From: Amycolatopsis tucumanensis
GTDB taxonomy: Bacteria > Actinomycetota > Actinomycetes > Mycobacteriales > Pseudonocardiaceae
DNA: 64,000 nucleotides
Direction: 5' to 3'
Assembly (NCBI RefSeq): GCF_021654135.1
Contig: NZ_JAKGSD010000018.1
Coordinates: 1-64,000 of the forward strand
The translations under genes and the position numbers were made by a program. The notes under the pieces were generated by a model. It did not search any database. It saw nothing but the letters and a program-made list of their open reading frames with translations, and was not told the origin of the DNA. Of the stretch, positions 50,655 through 59,168 are shown one piece after another. Position 1 is the first letter of the stretch; every line of letters starts with the position of its first letter.

Positions 50655-51566
50655 TCAGTAGCGCTGGATCGCCGGCGGCGTCGCGGCCGAGCCGGACTTG
50701 CCGAGGGTGGCGTCGTAGATCTTCTGCCAGGTGCCGTCGTCGATGGCGGCCTGCAGCAGGTCGTCCACCTTGCCGCGCAGCGCGGCGTCGTCACGGGGCA
50801 GGCCGATGCCGTACGGCTCCTGCGAGAACGTCTTGCCGACGACCTTCAGGTTGTCCGGGTCCTGCGCGGCGAAGCCCTTGAGGATGGCGTCGTCGGTGGT
50901 GACGGCGTCCACCTCCTTGGTGATCAGCTTCTCGACGCACTGCGAGTACTTCTGGAACTCCACGATGTTCGCGGGCTCGGTCAGCTGCTGGTCGCGCACG
51001 CGCTGGATCGGGGTCGACCCGGTCACCGAGCAGACCTTCTTGCCCTTCAGGGTCTCCGGGCCGGTGATCGAGGTGTCGTCCTTGCGCACCAGCAGGTCCT
51101 GCCCGGCCATGAAGTACGGGCCGGCGAAGGAGACCTGGCCCTTGCGCTTGTCGGTGATGGTGTAGGTGCCGACGTAGTAGTCGACGTTGCCGTTGGTGAT
51201 CGCGGCCTCACGCGCGGCCGAGTCGACCGTGGTGAAGGTGATCTTGCTCTCGTCGAAGCCGAGGCCCGCGGCGACCATCTTCGCGATCTCGATGTCGAAG
51301 CCCTGGAACTTGCCGGTCGTCGGGTCCTTCAGGCCCAGGCCCGGCTGGTCGTCCTTCACGCCGATGGTCAGCTTGCCTGCGCCCTTGATCTTGGCGAAGG
51401 TCGGCGAGCCGGCCACGTCCACGTTCTGAGCCACCGTGTAGGTGGGCAGCGCGGCGGCGTCGGTTCCGGTGTCCCCGGTGCCGCCGGAGGGGGTCCCCTC
51501 CTTGCCACAAGCGGTCAGCGTCAGGGCGCCGACCAGCAGGCCCGCTGCCAGGGTGCGGATCTTCAT
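50655..51566 (-). CDS. gluB: Glutamate-binding lipoprotein GluB
   Basis: This 303-residue family 3 solute-binding protein has the lipobox LTLTAC with the lipidated cysteine near residue 20, a Gly/Ser/Thr-rich spacer, then the two-lobed fold (LTIGVKDDQPGLGLKDPTTG; GFDIEIAKMVAAGLG). ATG at 51566. It captures glutamate outside the cell for the GluACD complex; specificity is inferred from operon order. Likely more abundant than the permeases because of the hairpin behind it. Confidence 0.92.
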   Translation of the reverse strand: MKIRTLAAGLLVGALTLTACGKEGTPSGGTGDTGTDAAALPTYTVAQNVDVAGSPTFAKIKGAGKLTIGVKDDQPGLGLKDPTTGKFQGFDIEIAKMVAAGLGFDESKITFTTVDSAAREAAITNGNVDYYVGTYTITDKRKGQVSFAGPYFMAGQDLLVRKDDTSITGPETLKGKKVCSVTGSTPIQRVRDQQLTEPANIVEFQKYSQCVEKLITKEVDAVTTDDAILKGFAAQDPDNLKVVGKTFSQEPYGIGLPRDDAALRGKVDDLLQAAIDDGTWQKIYDATLGKSGSAATPPAIQRY

Positions 51567-51623
51567 CTGAATTCCTGTTCTCCCGGGATCGAGCGGCGCC
51601 TGCCGGGCGCCGCGGGAACTCAA

Positions 51624-52379
51624 CTAGTGCGTCAGGATCTTGCCGAGGAAGTCCTTAGCGCGGTCCGACTTCGGCTTGGTGAAGAACTCGTCCGGCGACG
51701 CGTCCTCGACGATCTCCCCGTCGGACATGAACACCACGCGGTTCGCCGCGCGACGGGCGAAGCCCATCTCGTGCGTGACCACGAGCATCGTCATGCCTTC
51801 CTTGGCCAGCCCGGTCATGGTGTCCAGAACCTCCTGGACCATCTCCGGGTCCAGCGCCGAGGTGGGCTCGTCGAACAGCATCACCTTCGGCTTCATCGCC
51901 AGCGCCCGCGCGATCGCCGCACGCTGCTGCTGACCGCCCGACAGCTGAGCCGGGTACTTCTGCGCCTGGTTCGCGATGCCCACCCGGTCCAGCAGCTGCA
52001 TCGCGGTCTTGCGCGCCTCGTCCTGCCCGATCTTGCGGACCTTCACCGGCGCGAGCATCACGTTCTCGACGATGGTCTTGTGCGCGAACAGGTTGAACGA
52101 CTGGAACACCATGCCGACCTCGGCGCGCAGCGCGGCCAGCGCCTTGCCCTCCGCTGGCAGCGGCTGGCCGTCCACCTCGATCTCGCCGGAGTTGATCGGC
52201 TCCAGCCGGTTGATCGCGCGGCACAGCGTCGACTTGCCGGACCCGGACGGGCCGAGCACCACGACGACCTGGCCCTTGGGCACCTCGAGGTTGATGTCCT
52301 TGAGCACGTGCAGGTCACCGAAGAACTTGTTCACGCCCGCAGCCCTGATCATCGCTGGTGCTGACGTAGCTGTGCTCAT
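51624..52379 (-). CDS. gluA: Glutamate ABC transporter ATP-binding protein GluA
   Basis: The 251-residue ATPase has Walker A GPSGSGKST, the signature LSGGQQQRAAIARAL, Walker B VMLFDEPTSALDPE and the switch histidine in VVTHEMGFA. It powers amino-acid import and heads the four-gene operon. ATG at about 52379 follows GGAGGG. The 231-bp region upstream to the small secreted gene carries no obvious operator I can name. Confidence 0.95.
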   Translation of the reverse strand: MSTATSAPAMIRAAGVNKFFGDLHVLKDINLEVPKGQVVVVLGPSGSGKSTLCRAINRLEPINSGEIEVDGQPLPAEGKALAALRAEVGMVFQSFNLFAHKTIVENVMLAPVKVRKIGQDEARKTAMQLLDRVGIANQAQKYPAQLSGGQQQRAAIARALAMKPKVMLFDEPTSALDPEMVQEVLDTMTGLAKEGMTMLVVTHEMGFARRAANRVVFMSDGEIVEDASPDEFFTKPKSDRAKDFLGKILTH

Positions 52380-52610
52380 CTGCCCTCCATAGCCAGGCTC
52401 ACTCGGCGATCTAACACCGTGACGCGCCCCCGCGCCCGTAAATCGAATCAAACGCAACCTAGGTGTCATCCGTTTTGGCCGGTTCCGGACGCACGGTGAC
52501 CCCGGGTGCCGGTAACTGTAGTCAGGCGAGCGGTGCAGTTCGGACGGGGTCGCTTCGCTCGAACGGGGCACACCGCTGCGCTCGGCGTCGTCACGTTCGA
52601 TACTCGGTTC

Positions 52611-52847
52611 GTGACCGCACGCAACCTCCGCAAGACGGCCGCCGCGCTCGTGCTCGGCGCGGGGCTGTGCACGCTCGCCGCGCCCGCCGCGCACGCCGAC
52701 GGGGTCAGCCTGAAAGCCGGCCCGTACCCGACGCAGGCGGACTGCCAGTCGCAGCTCCCGTCCTGGCCGGGCCACATCTGCACGTTCATCCCGGACCTGC
52801 TGCCCGGCCCGATCCCCGAAGGCTGGTACGTAGCGCTGCGAACTTAG
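52611..52847 (+). CDS. Small secreted two-cysteine protein
   Basis: The 78-residue precursor has a basic N terminus, a hydrophobic core (AAALVLGAGLCTLAAPA) and a signal peptidase site after AHA, leaving a mature protein of about 48 residues with two cysteines (ADCQSQL and HICTF) that could form a disulfide. No family recognised. GTG at 52611 is 6 bp after GATACT (52599-52604), which fits a leaderless mRNA. A dispersed repeat begins 15 nt after its stop. Confidence 0.7.
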   Translation: MTARNLRKTAAALVLGAGLCTLAAPAAHADGVSLKAGPYPTQADCQSQLPSWPGHICTFIPDLLPGPIPEGWYVALRT

Positions 52848-52862
52848 GCCTGTCCACACGCC

Positions 52863-53007
52863 TTGCGTGGCGGTGCGGGTGGCGGCCCCTCCCGTCTGGC
52901 CGGCACCACCCTCAACGGACACGCTGCGCGCGGCGGCGCCGGCTCAAACCCGGGGCGGTGCCGACTGCGCAGGTGGTGCGGCGGCTCCGCCGCCGGAAGC
53001 AAGAACG
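52863..53007 (+). repeat. Dispersed post-coding repeat, copy 2 (short form)
   Basis: Shares both ends with 7413-7640 but is about 80 bp shorter in the middle. The first 70 bp differ at only about a tenth of positions (for example CTTGCGTGGCGGTGCGGGT is identical), and the end has the same GCGGCTCCGCCGC dyad followed by an A-rich tail. It lies 15 nt after the secreted-protein stop and 51 bp before the miaB upstream ORF. Confidence 0.65.
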
Positions 53008-53057
53008 CTGACGCGCGCGAAGGCGGGCAACCCCGAAGAGTTACGCTGGTAGCCGTC

Positions 53058-53093
53058 ATGGCTTGTCTTACCAGCGAACACGGTGCCCGATGA
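53058..53093 (+). CDS. Eleven-codon upstream ORF before miaB
   Basis: ATG at 53058 encodes MACLTSEHGAR and its TGA overlaps the miaB ATG in the arrangement ATGA. TACGCT (53042-53047) 10 bp upstream is a possible -10 box, so the transcript would begin with almost no leader and ribosomes would reach miaB by termination-reinitiation. The alternative is that miaB begins at the in-frame TTG at 53063. I cannot distinguish these from sequence alone. Confidence 0.4.
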   Translation: MACLTSEHGAR

Positions 53094-54574
53094 ACGGTGG
53101 CAAAACCTACCAGATCCGCACGTTCGGCTGCCAGATGAACGTGCACGACTCCGAGCGGCTCGCGGGCCAGCTGGAGGAGGCGGGCTACGTTCCGGCCGGC
53201 GCCGACGACGCGCCCGACCTCGTCGTGTTCAACACGTGCGCGGTGCGCGAGAACGCGGACAACAAGCTCTACGGCACCCTCGGGCACCTGCGCCCGGCCA
53301 AGGACGCCAACCCGGACATGCAGATCGCCGTCGGCGGCTGCCTCGCCCAGAAGGACCGCGGCGAGATCGTCAAGCGCGCGCCGTGGGTGGACGTCGTGTT
53401 CGGCACCCACAACATCGGCGCCCTGCCGGTGCTGCTGGAGCGCGCCCGGCACAACGCCGAGGCCGAGGTGGAGATCCTCGAGTCGCTGGAGACGTTCCCC
53501 TCGACGCTGCCCGCGCGGCGCGAGTCGGCCTACTCGGGCTGGGTCTCGATCTCCGTGGGCTGCAACAACACCTGCACCTTCTGCATCGTGCCGTCGCTGC
53601 GCGGCAAGGAGCGCGACCGGCGGCCAGGCGAGGTCCTGGCCGAGGTCGAGGCGCTCGTCGCCGAGGGCGTGCTGGAAGTGACGCTGCTCGGGCAGAACGT
53701 CAACTCCTACGGCGTCGAGTTCGGCGAGCGGGACGCCTTCTCGAAGCTGCTGCGCGCCTGCGGCGGCATCGACGGCCTGGAGCGGGTCCGGTTCACCTCG
53801 CCGCACCCGGCCGCGTTCACCGACGACGTCATCGACGCGATGGCCGAGACCCCGAACGTCTGCCCGCAGCTGCACATGCCGCTGCAGTCCGGTTCGGACC
53901 GGGTCCTGCGCGAGATGCGCCGCTCCTACCGGTCGAGCCGGTTCCTGTCCATTCTGGACAAGGTGCGCGACCGGATCCCGGACGCGGCCATCACCACCGA
54001 CATCATCGTCGGGTTCCCCGGCGAGACCGAAGAGGACTTCCAGGCCACGCTCGACGTCGTGCGCGAGGCCCGGTTCTCCAGCGCGTTCACCTTCCAGTAC
54101 TCCAAGCGCCCCGGCACCCCGGCCGCCGAGCTGCCGGACCAGCTGCCCAAACAGGTCGTGCAGGAGCGCTACGACCGGCTCGTCGAGCTGGTCAACGAGA
54201 TCGCCTGGGACGAGAACAAGAAGCTGGTCGGGCGCAAGGTCGAGCTGCTGGTCGCCGAGGGTGAGGGCCGCAAGGACACCGAGACCCGGCGGATGAGCGG
54301 GCGCGCCCGCGACGGCAGGCTGGTGCACTTCACGCCGACCGGGTCCGCCATCGACGGGTCCGTGCGGCCGGGTGACGTGGTCGAAACCGTGGTCACCTAC
54401 GGCGCGCCGCACCACCTCGTCGCCGACGGTGACCTGCTTACGCACCGGCGCACCCGCGCCGGTGACAACGTGGAGGCGGGCCGCCGGCCCAAGACCGACG
54501 GGGTCAGCCTCGGGCTGCCCTCGTTCGGCCGCCCGGCGCCCCAGCCGGTGACGACGGGCGGGTGCGGGCTGTGA
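53090..54574 (+). CDS. miaB: tRNA-2-methylthio-N6-isopentenyladenosine synthase
   Basis: This 494-residue radical-SAM methylthiotransferase has all three parts: the UPF0004 domain with cluster cysteines (TFGCQMN, FNTCAVR, VGGCLAQ), the radical-SAM core with CNNTCTFC (CxxxCxxC), and a C-terminal TRAM domain (about 380-440). It adds the methylthio group to i6A37 of tRNAs, acting after MiaA, whose gene is 9 kb downstream. ATG at 53090 is chosen over TTG at 53063. It overlaps the next gene by 4 bp. Confidence 0.97.
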   Translation: MNGGKTYQIRTFGCQMNVHDSERLAGQLEEAGYVPAGADDAPDLVVFNTCAVRENADNKLYGTLGHLRPAKDANPDMQIAVGGCLAQKDRGEIVKRAPWVDVVFGTHNIGALPVLLERARHNAEAEVEILESLETFPSTLPARRESAYSGWVSISVGCNNTCTFCIVPSLRGKERDRRPGEVLAEVEALVAEGVLEVTLLGQNVNSYGVEFGERDAFSKLLRACGGIDGLERVRFTSPHPAAFTDDVIDAMAETPNVCPQLHMPLQSGSDRVLREMRRSYRSSRFLSILDKVRDRIPDAAITTDIIVGFPGETEEDFQATLDVVREARFSSAFTFQYSKRPGTPAAELPDQLPKQVVQERYDRLVELVNEIAWDENKKLVGRKVELLVAEGEGRKDTETRRMSGRARDGRLVHFTPTGSAIDGSVRPGDVVETVVTYGAPHHLVADGDLLTHRRTRAGDNVEAGRRPKTDGVSLGLPSFGRPAPQPVTTGGCGL

Positions 54575-55032
54575 GCGAGAGCGACTACGACCGGCTGGGC
54601 ACCGACGTCGACGAGGTCGTCACCAAGGCCTCCCGCACTGTCGAGCTGGGCCGCCGCGGGTTCGTCATCGCGGTGCTGGTGTTCGTGTTGCTGGTGGGGC
54701 AGCTGCTGCCGTGGGTCGGCCCGCACGTGGGCTGGCAGGTGCTGCTCGGGCAGGGTGGCGGCATCCCGCAGCTGTTCGCGGTCACGTCCACGGTGATCGG
54801 CGTGCTGGCCTCCGCGCTGACGCTGATGACGCGCCGCTGGTGGCTGTCCTGGGTGTGCGCGATGGGCGGCTGGTTCGCCTCGGTCGACGGGCTGCTGGCG
54901 ATCTGGTCGCAGCAGTCGTCAGTCGCCAACGGCGCCATCGGGCGCGGCCCCGGCATCGGCATGGTGATCGCGCTGGTCGCGACCATCCTGCTGGCCGCCC
55001 AGTGGATGCGCACCGCTTGGTCCCGCACCTGA
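54571..55032 (+). CDS. Rv2732c-family membrane protein
   Basis: This 153-residue protein has four membrane segments (about 32-49, 66-88, 95-113, 126-146). It corresponds to the mycobacterial Rv2732c gene that always follows miaB; function unknown. GTG at 54571 lies within the miaB stop (GTGA overlap). Its last 114 bp are overlapped on the opposite strand by the 3' end of a LysR gene. Confidence 0.9.
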   Translation: MSESDYDRLGTDVDEVVTKASRTVELGRRGFVIAVLVFVLLVGQLLPWVGPHVGWQVLLGQGGGIPQLFAVTSTVIGVLASALTLMTRRWWLSWVCAMGGWFASVDGLLAIWSQQSSVANGAIGRGPGIGMVIALVATILLAAQWMRTAWSRT

Positions 55033-55914
55033 CGCGAACCGCGGGGCCAGCGACCGGGCGAGGCCGCGGAACAGCTGCACGTGCGGGTCGCGGTCGCCGG
55101 TGCGGGTGGCGAGCACGCTGTGGTCCCACGGCGCGTCCACGACCGGCACGCACACGGTGCCGGGCCAGCGGTAGAAGCGCGCGAACGAGCTGAGGGCCGA
55201 GCCGGCGCCCCGCCCGGCCGCGACGCTCATCAGCACCTCCTGCGGCGTGACCGCGTGGTCCGGTCCGGGGCGCGGGGCCTCGCCGCCGCGGGCCTCGGTG
55301 AAGTACAGGTAGTCCGTGAACGGCCGCGGCGTGTGCGGCGGGAGTGCGACGAACGGCAGGTCCAGGACGTCGGCGAGGTGGAGTTCGTCGGCGGCGGCCA
55401 GTTCGGAGTGCGCCGGGATGACGACGATGCGGGCTTCCGTGGTGAGCACGTCGACGGTGATGCGCTCGTCGGTGACGGCGGGCCGCACGAAGGCCACGTC
55501 GACGCGGTGTTCGAGCAGCGCGCTGGTGTGCTCGGTGAAGGTGAGGGCCTCCAGGGTGAGGCGCACGTGCGGCCGGAGGTGCCGGAACGCGGCGATGGCG
55601 GCCGGGGTCAGCTCGGCCGAGCCGTGCCCCATCACGCCGACGCGCAGGGTGTCGGTGTGCTCGGCGAGGTCCGCCATGTCGGTGATGGCGGCGTTGGCGG
55701 CGTCGACCAGGCCGCGGGCGTGGCCGAGGAAGCGGTGCCCGGCCGGGGTGAGCCGCACCGGGGCGCGCTCGAACAGCGGCACGCCCAGCTCGCGCTCGAG
55801 CTGCTGGACGTGGGCGGTCACGGCCGGCGGGGAGAGGAAGAGGCGCGCCGCGGCCCGGCCGAAGTGCCCTTCTTCGGCCACCGCCAGAAACGAGGCAAGG
55901 CGGCGCAGGTCCAC
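54919..55914 (-). CDS. LysR-family transcriptional regulator
   Basis: The 331-residue protein has the LysR HTH (about 3-60, RLASFLAVAEEGHFGRAAARLF) and an effector domain ending near residue 285. The last about 40 residues (GAHPLGGQQDGRDQRDHHADAG) are unlike the family and lie antisense to the Rv2732c-like gene, which suggests that an earlier stop was lost. GTG at 55914 is preferred over TTG at 55950. A promoter TTGGCG-N18-TACCGT ends 6 bp before it, so the mRNA is leaderless. The target gene is not obvious. Confidence 0.88.
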   Translation of the reverse strand: MDLRRLASFLAVAEEGHFGRAAARLFLSPPAVTAHVQQLERELGVPLFERAPVRLTPAGHRFLGHARGLVDAANAAITDMADLAEHTDTLRVGVMGHGSAELTPAAIAAFRHLRPHVRLTLEALTFTEHTSALLEHRVDVAFVRPAVTDERITVDVLTTEARIVVIPAHSELAAADELHLADVLDLPFVALPPHTPRPFTDYLYFTEARGGEAPRPGPDHAVTPQEVLMSVAAGRGAGSALSSFARFYRWPGTVCVPVVDAPWDHSVLATRTGDRDPHVQLFRGLARSLAPRFASGAGPSGAHPLGGQQDGRDQRDHHADAGAAPDGAVGD

Positions 55915-56080
55915 GCCCCGACGGTAAGCCCACGGCGCGAGGTACGCCAAGGTGATCTACCACCCGCGCCTGCTCCCGGCTCCGACGGGCGCGCCGCCGG
56001 GAGCAACGCACCCTCGGCCCCGGCGGCCGCCCGGGACGGCACACATGATGCGTGAACAGCCGGTGCAACACTCGCAACAG

Positions 56081-56384
56081 CCACCGCTGCCGCCCGCGAC
56101 GGCAACGGCCTGCGGTAGCTACCACGCTGCCCGCGACGGCTACCGCTGCCGCCCGCGACGGCGTAGCTCCCGCGCTATCTGCCGCGCAGCAACGCGCCGC
56201 CTGCCGTAGCCAGTGCCGCCTGCGGCAGCCATCGCGGCACCACCCCACAGCCACCGCTGCCTGCGGCAGCACCGCGCCACCCCCACAGCCACCCGCGACG
56301 GCCACCGCTGCCAGCCCCCACTGCCACCCGTGACGGCTACCGCTGCCTGCGGCAGCACCGCGCCGCTTGCGGCAGCCATCGCAC
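56081..56384. repeat. Degenerate CTG/CGG-rich repeat array
   Basis: Two short motifs recur irregularly: CCACCGCTGCC (56081, 56251, 56302, with relatives at 56141 and 56338) and CGACGGC (56097, 56134, 56156, 56296, and 56331 as TGACGGC). A 25-bp block is repeated exactly at 56254-56278 and 56340-56364 and contains the palindrome GCTGCC-TGC-GGCAGC. The array fills the middle of a 720-bp gap between the LysR and MFS genes. Reading frames through it give Arg/Trp/Ala-rich strings with no family, so I regard it as non-coding. The flanks (55927-56080 and 56385-56600) hold nothing recognised. Confidence 0.6.
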
Positions 56385-56634
56385 TAGCCCTCACCACCCG
56401 CTGCCCCTCGCCACGCGCGGCCCGCACGTGCTGCGTGCGGTCGCCATGCGCTACCGCAGGCACGCGCTGCCCGCCGCCACGCGCTGTGGGTGGTAGCCAC
56501 CGCTTCGCCCGCCCCGAAGCGGCGCCCGCAGCGGCCACCCGCAGCAGCCACCAGGCCGCCCGGCCCCCCGCAGAACCGTTCGGAAATCGTGAACACCCCG
56601 CTCCCTCCGAAGCGGTGCGGGTTAGAACCGGGGT

Positions 56635-57819
56635 ATGACGGAGTGTGCCGTGCGGCCCGCGACCTGGCGGGCCTGGCCGCGGGCCGCCTGGTTGATCACC
56701 GCCGTGGGGTGGGGCGCCAACCAGTTCTCGCCGCTGCTCGGGGCCTACCGGCGTGAGATGGGGCTCTCCGCGCCGACCGTGACCGGTCTCTTCGCGATCT
56801 ACGTCCTCGGCCTCGTGCCCGGTCTGCTGCTCGGTGGCCCCGGCGCGGACCGCTACGGTCGGCGGCCCGTGGTGCTCGGCGCGGTCGTCCTCTCGGTGCT
56901 CGCGACCGGCGCGTTGCTGCTCGGCGAAGTGGGCGTGCCGTGGCTGGGCGTGGGGCGCTTCGCCTCAGGGTTCGCCATGGGGGCGGTCCTCGCGGCGGGC
57001 AGTGCCTGGGTCAAGGAGCTCTCCCACCCGCCGCACGACGACGCGGTCGAGGGGACCGGGGCGCGCCGGGCCAGCCTGTTCCTTTCCGCGGGCTTCGGGA
57101 TCGGCGGGCTGGTCGCGGCGCTGATCGCGCAGTGGGCGCCGCTGGACGTCGCCTACCTGCCGCACCTCGTGCTGTCCGCGGTCGCCCTGGTCGCGGCGCT
57201 CAAGGTGCCCGAGACCGCGCCCCGGGCGCAGCCCGGCAAGCGCGTGACCGGCATCCGCGACCCGCGCTTCCGGCGGATGGTCGTCCCGGTGGCGCCGTGG
57301 GTGTTCGCCGCGCCCGCGACCGGGTTCGCCGTGCTGCCGTCGTTGGTGGAGTCGCGCCTCGGCGACGCCGAGACGGTCTTCGCGGGCGTCGCGATCGCCG
57401 TCGTGCTGGGGGGCGGGCTGCTGATCCAGCCGGTCGGCAGAAGGCTCGCCGCACGCGCGATCCTGCTGCCCGCGCTGATCGGGCTCGCCGCGACCGGCAC
57501 CGGGATGCTCCTCGGCCTCGCCGCGGCCGTGTCCGCGCAACCCGCCGTCGCGTTGCTGGCCGACGCGGCACTCGGCTGCGGGTACGGGCTGTGCGTCACC
57601 TTCGGCCTCACCGAGATCGCCCGCATCGCCCCGCCCGAGGGCCTGGCCCGCCTGGCCTCGGTGTGGTGGGCGCTGACCTACGTCGGCTTCTGCGCGCCGT
57701 ACGTGTTCGCGCTGCTCACGCAGGTCACGACACCCCCGGTGATCCTCGGGTGCGCGGCGGCGCTGGCGTTCCTGACCGGCGCGGGCGTGGCGCTGCGGCA
57801 CCGGACAGCGCAATCATGA
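56635..57819 (+). CDS. MFS transporter
   Basis: This 394-residue protein has twelve membrane segments with the MFS loop motif GGPGADRYGRRPVVLG between helices 2 and 3 and RFASGFAMGAVLAAGSAWVKEL in helices 4-5. The substrate is unknown. TAGAAC (56623-56628) is 6 bp before the ATG, so it is probably leaderless. It follows the repeat array and is 4 bp before the DinB-family gene on the same strand, suggesting a two-gene operon. Confidence 0.9.
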   Translation: MTECAVRPATWRAWPRAAWLITAVGWGANQFSPLLGAYRREMGLSAPTVTGLFAIYVLGLVPGLLLGGPGADRYGRRPVVLGAVVLSVLATGALLLGEVGVPWLGVGRFASGFAMGAVLAAGSAWVKELSHPPHDDAVEGTGARRASLFLSAGFGIGGLVAALIAQWAPLDVAYLPHLVLSAVALVAALKVPETAPRAQPGKRVTGIRDPRFRRMVVPVAPWVFAAPATGFAVLPSLVESRLGDAETVFAGVAIAVVLGGGLLIQPVGRRLAARAILLPALIGLAATGTGMLLGLAAAVSAQPAVALLADAALGCGYGLCVTFGLTEIARIAPPEGLARLASVWWALTYVGFCAPYVFALLTQVTTPPVILGCAAALAFLTGAGVALRHRTAQS

Positions 57820-57823
57820 CCGG

Positions 57824-58555
57824 GTGGACATCGCCGACACCGACCTCACCGGCTCCACCTTCCGCGCCTGCGACCTGACCCGCCTGAAGATCGTCGACTC
57901 GCGCCTGTGGGACGTGTCCATCTCGGGCGACCTGGCGCGGTTCGTGGTCAACGACGTGGACGTGACGGACTACGTGGAGGCCGAGCTCGACCGCCGCCAC
58001 CCCGAGCGGACCCAGCTGCGGGCGATGGACGGCCCCGCGGACTTCTGCGCCGGTTGGGACATCCTCGAATCGCTGTGGGCGGACACCGTGGCCCGCGCGC
58101 GCCGGCTGCCGGAGGAGGCGCTGCACGAACGTGTCGACGGCGAGTGGTCGTTCGTGGAAACCCTGCGGCACCTGGTGTTCGCGACCGATGCCTGGGTGAG
58201 CCGCACGATCCTCGACGAGCCGATGCCCTACCACCCGCTGGCCCTGCCGCAGACGTCCTACCCGGAGCAGGAGAAGCTGCTCGGCGTCGACACCGGCGCG
58301 CGGCCCTCGCTCGACGACGTCCTGACAGTCCGCGCGGACCGGATGACGCTCGTGCGGCGGATCGCCGACGGCCTGACCGACGAGGAGCTGTCCCGGCCCT
58401 GCCACCGCTCACCCGCGCGCGGCTACCCCGAGGAGCCGCAGCCGGTGGGGAAGTGCCTGCGCGTCGTGATGAACGAGGAGTGCGAGCACCGCCGCTACGC
58501 CGTGCGCGACCTCGCGGTGCTGGAGGGTCACTTCGACCGCACCAGCGGCAGGTAG
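57824..58555 (+). CDS. DinB-family protein with pentapeptide-like N terminus
   Basis: The 243-residue protein begins with a short pentapeptide-repeat-like stretch (ADTDLTGSTFRACDLTRLKI) and continues with a DinB-like four-helix bundle (about 75-215) bearing putative metal histidines: TLRHLVFATDAW and EECEHRRYAVRDL. DinB-fold proteins are often thiol-dependent metalloenzymes. GTG at 57824 follows the MFS stop by 4 bp. The end overlaps the convergent tetR gene by 28 bp. Confidence 0.85.
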   Translation: MDIADTDLTGSTFRACDLTRLKIVDSRLWDVSISGDLARFVVNDVDVTDYVEAELDRRHPERTQLRAMDGPADFCAGWDILESLWADTVARARRLPEEALHERVDGEWSFVETLRHLVFATDAWVSRTILDEPMPYHPLALPQTSYPEQEKLLGVDTGARPSLDDVLTVRADRMTLVRRIADGLTDEELSRPCHRSPARGYPEEPQPVGKCLRVVMNEECEHRRYAVRDLAVLEGHFDRTSGR

Positions 58556-59106
58556 ACCTCGTCGACGATCTCGACCAGCACCTCGTCCGGCGCGGTGGGC
58601 ACGCCCCGCACCATGAACTCGTTGCGCAGCAACACGATCGCCACCGTGGCGACGCGGGAGTGCAGCGCGGCCGGTGACACCTCACCGCGTTCGACGGCCC
58701 GTTCCAGGATCGTCAGCCACGGCGCGGCCGCGTCCTCGGCGGGGTCCTGCAGTTGTCCCAAGAGTTCCGACGCGCCCCCGGCCGCGGCGATCAGCTCGCG
58801 CAGGATCGCGCCGAGCGGCGAGCTCCAGTGCCGGTTCGCGCCACGCAGCAGCGCGAGGGCGTCGTCGCGGAGGTTGCCGGTGTCCGGCACCGGCACGGAT
58901 CGCGTGAGCCGCTGGTAGGCGGCGACCCCGAGGGCCAGCCGGTTCGGCCAGCGGCGGTACAGGGCGTTCTTGTTGGTGCCCGCGCGTGCGGCGACCTTGT
59001 CCATGGTCAGCGCGGCGAACCCGGACTCGGTCAGTTCATCCGCCGCCGCCTGGAGGATTGCGTCCTCCAGCGCGGCTCCCCGCCTGCGGGTCCGGGACGG
59101 CTCCAT
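58528..59106 (-). CDS. TetR-family repressor
   Basis: This 192-residue protein has the TetR HTH (about 12-58: AILQAAADELTESGFAALTM, then AARAGTNKNALYRRWPNRLAL) and a helical ligand domain. It is divergent from the TIM-barrel gene, and a 27-bp inverted repeat in the gap is its probable operator, covering both promoters. The ligand is unknown. Confidence 0.92.
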   Translation of the reverse strand: MEPSRTRRRGAALEDAILQAAADELTESGFAALTMDKVAARAGTNKNALYRRWPNRLALGVAAYQRLTRSVPVPDTGNLRDDALALLRGANRHWSSPLGAILRELIAAAGGASELLGQLQDPAEDAAAPWLTILERAVERGEVSPAALHSRVATVAIVLLRNEFMVRGVPTAPDEVLVEIVDEVYLPLVRSK

Positions 59107-59115
59107 GGGTACGCA

Positions 59116-59142
59116 CAGTACCTTACCCGTGTTAAGGTACTG
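59116..59142. promoter_or_regulatory. TetR operator
   Basis: CAGTACCTTA-CCCGTGT-TAAGGTACTG is a perfect 10-bp inverted repeat with a 7-bp centre, 10 bp from the tetR start and 27 bp from the start of the TIM-barrel gene. A further half-site AGTACC lies at 59145-59150. Size and symmetry match TetR-family operators. Confidence 0.82.
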
Positions 59143-59168
59143 CCAGTACCCTATTTGAGGAGATGGAC

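Noticed and set aside
52595..52612. Possible LexA box (GTTCGATACTCGGTTCG) before the secreted protein
   Set aside because: The half-sites are in direct, not inverted, orientation, and the GAAC-N4-GTTC pattern is absent.
56140..56538. Minus-strand 132-codon frame through the repeat array
   Set aside because: Its product is low-complexity Arg/Trp/Ala sequence that follows the DNA repeats, without ribosome binding site or family.
55955..56635. CRISPR array
   Set aside because: The repeats are degenerate, irregularly spaced and without unique spacers or cas genes.
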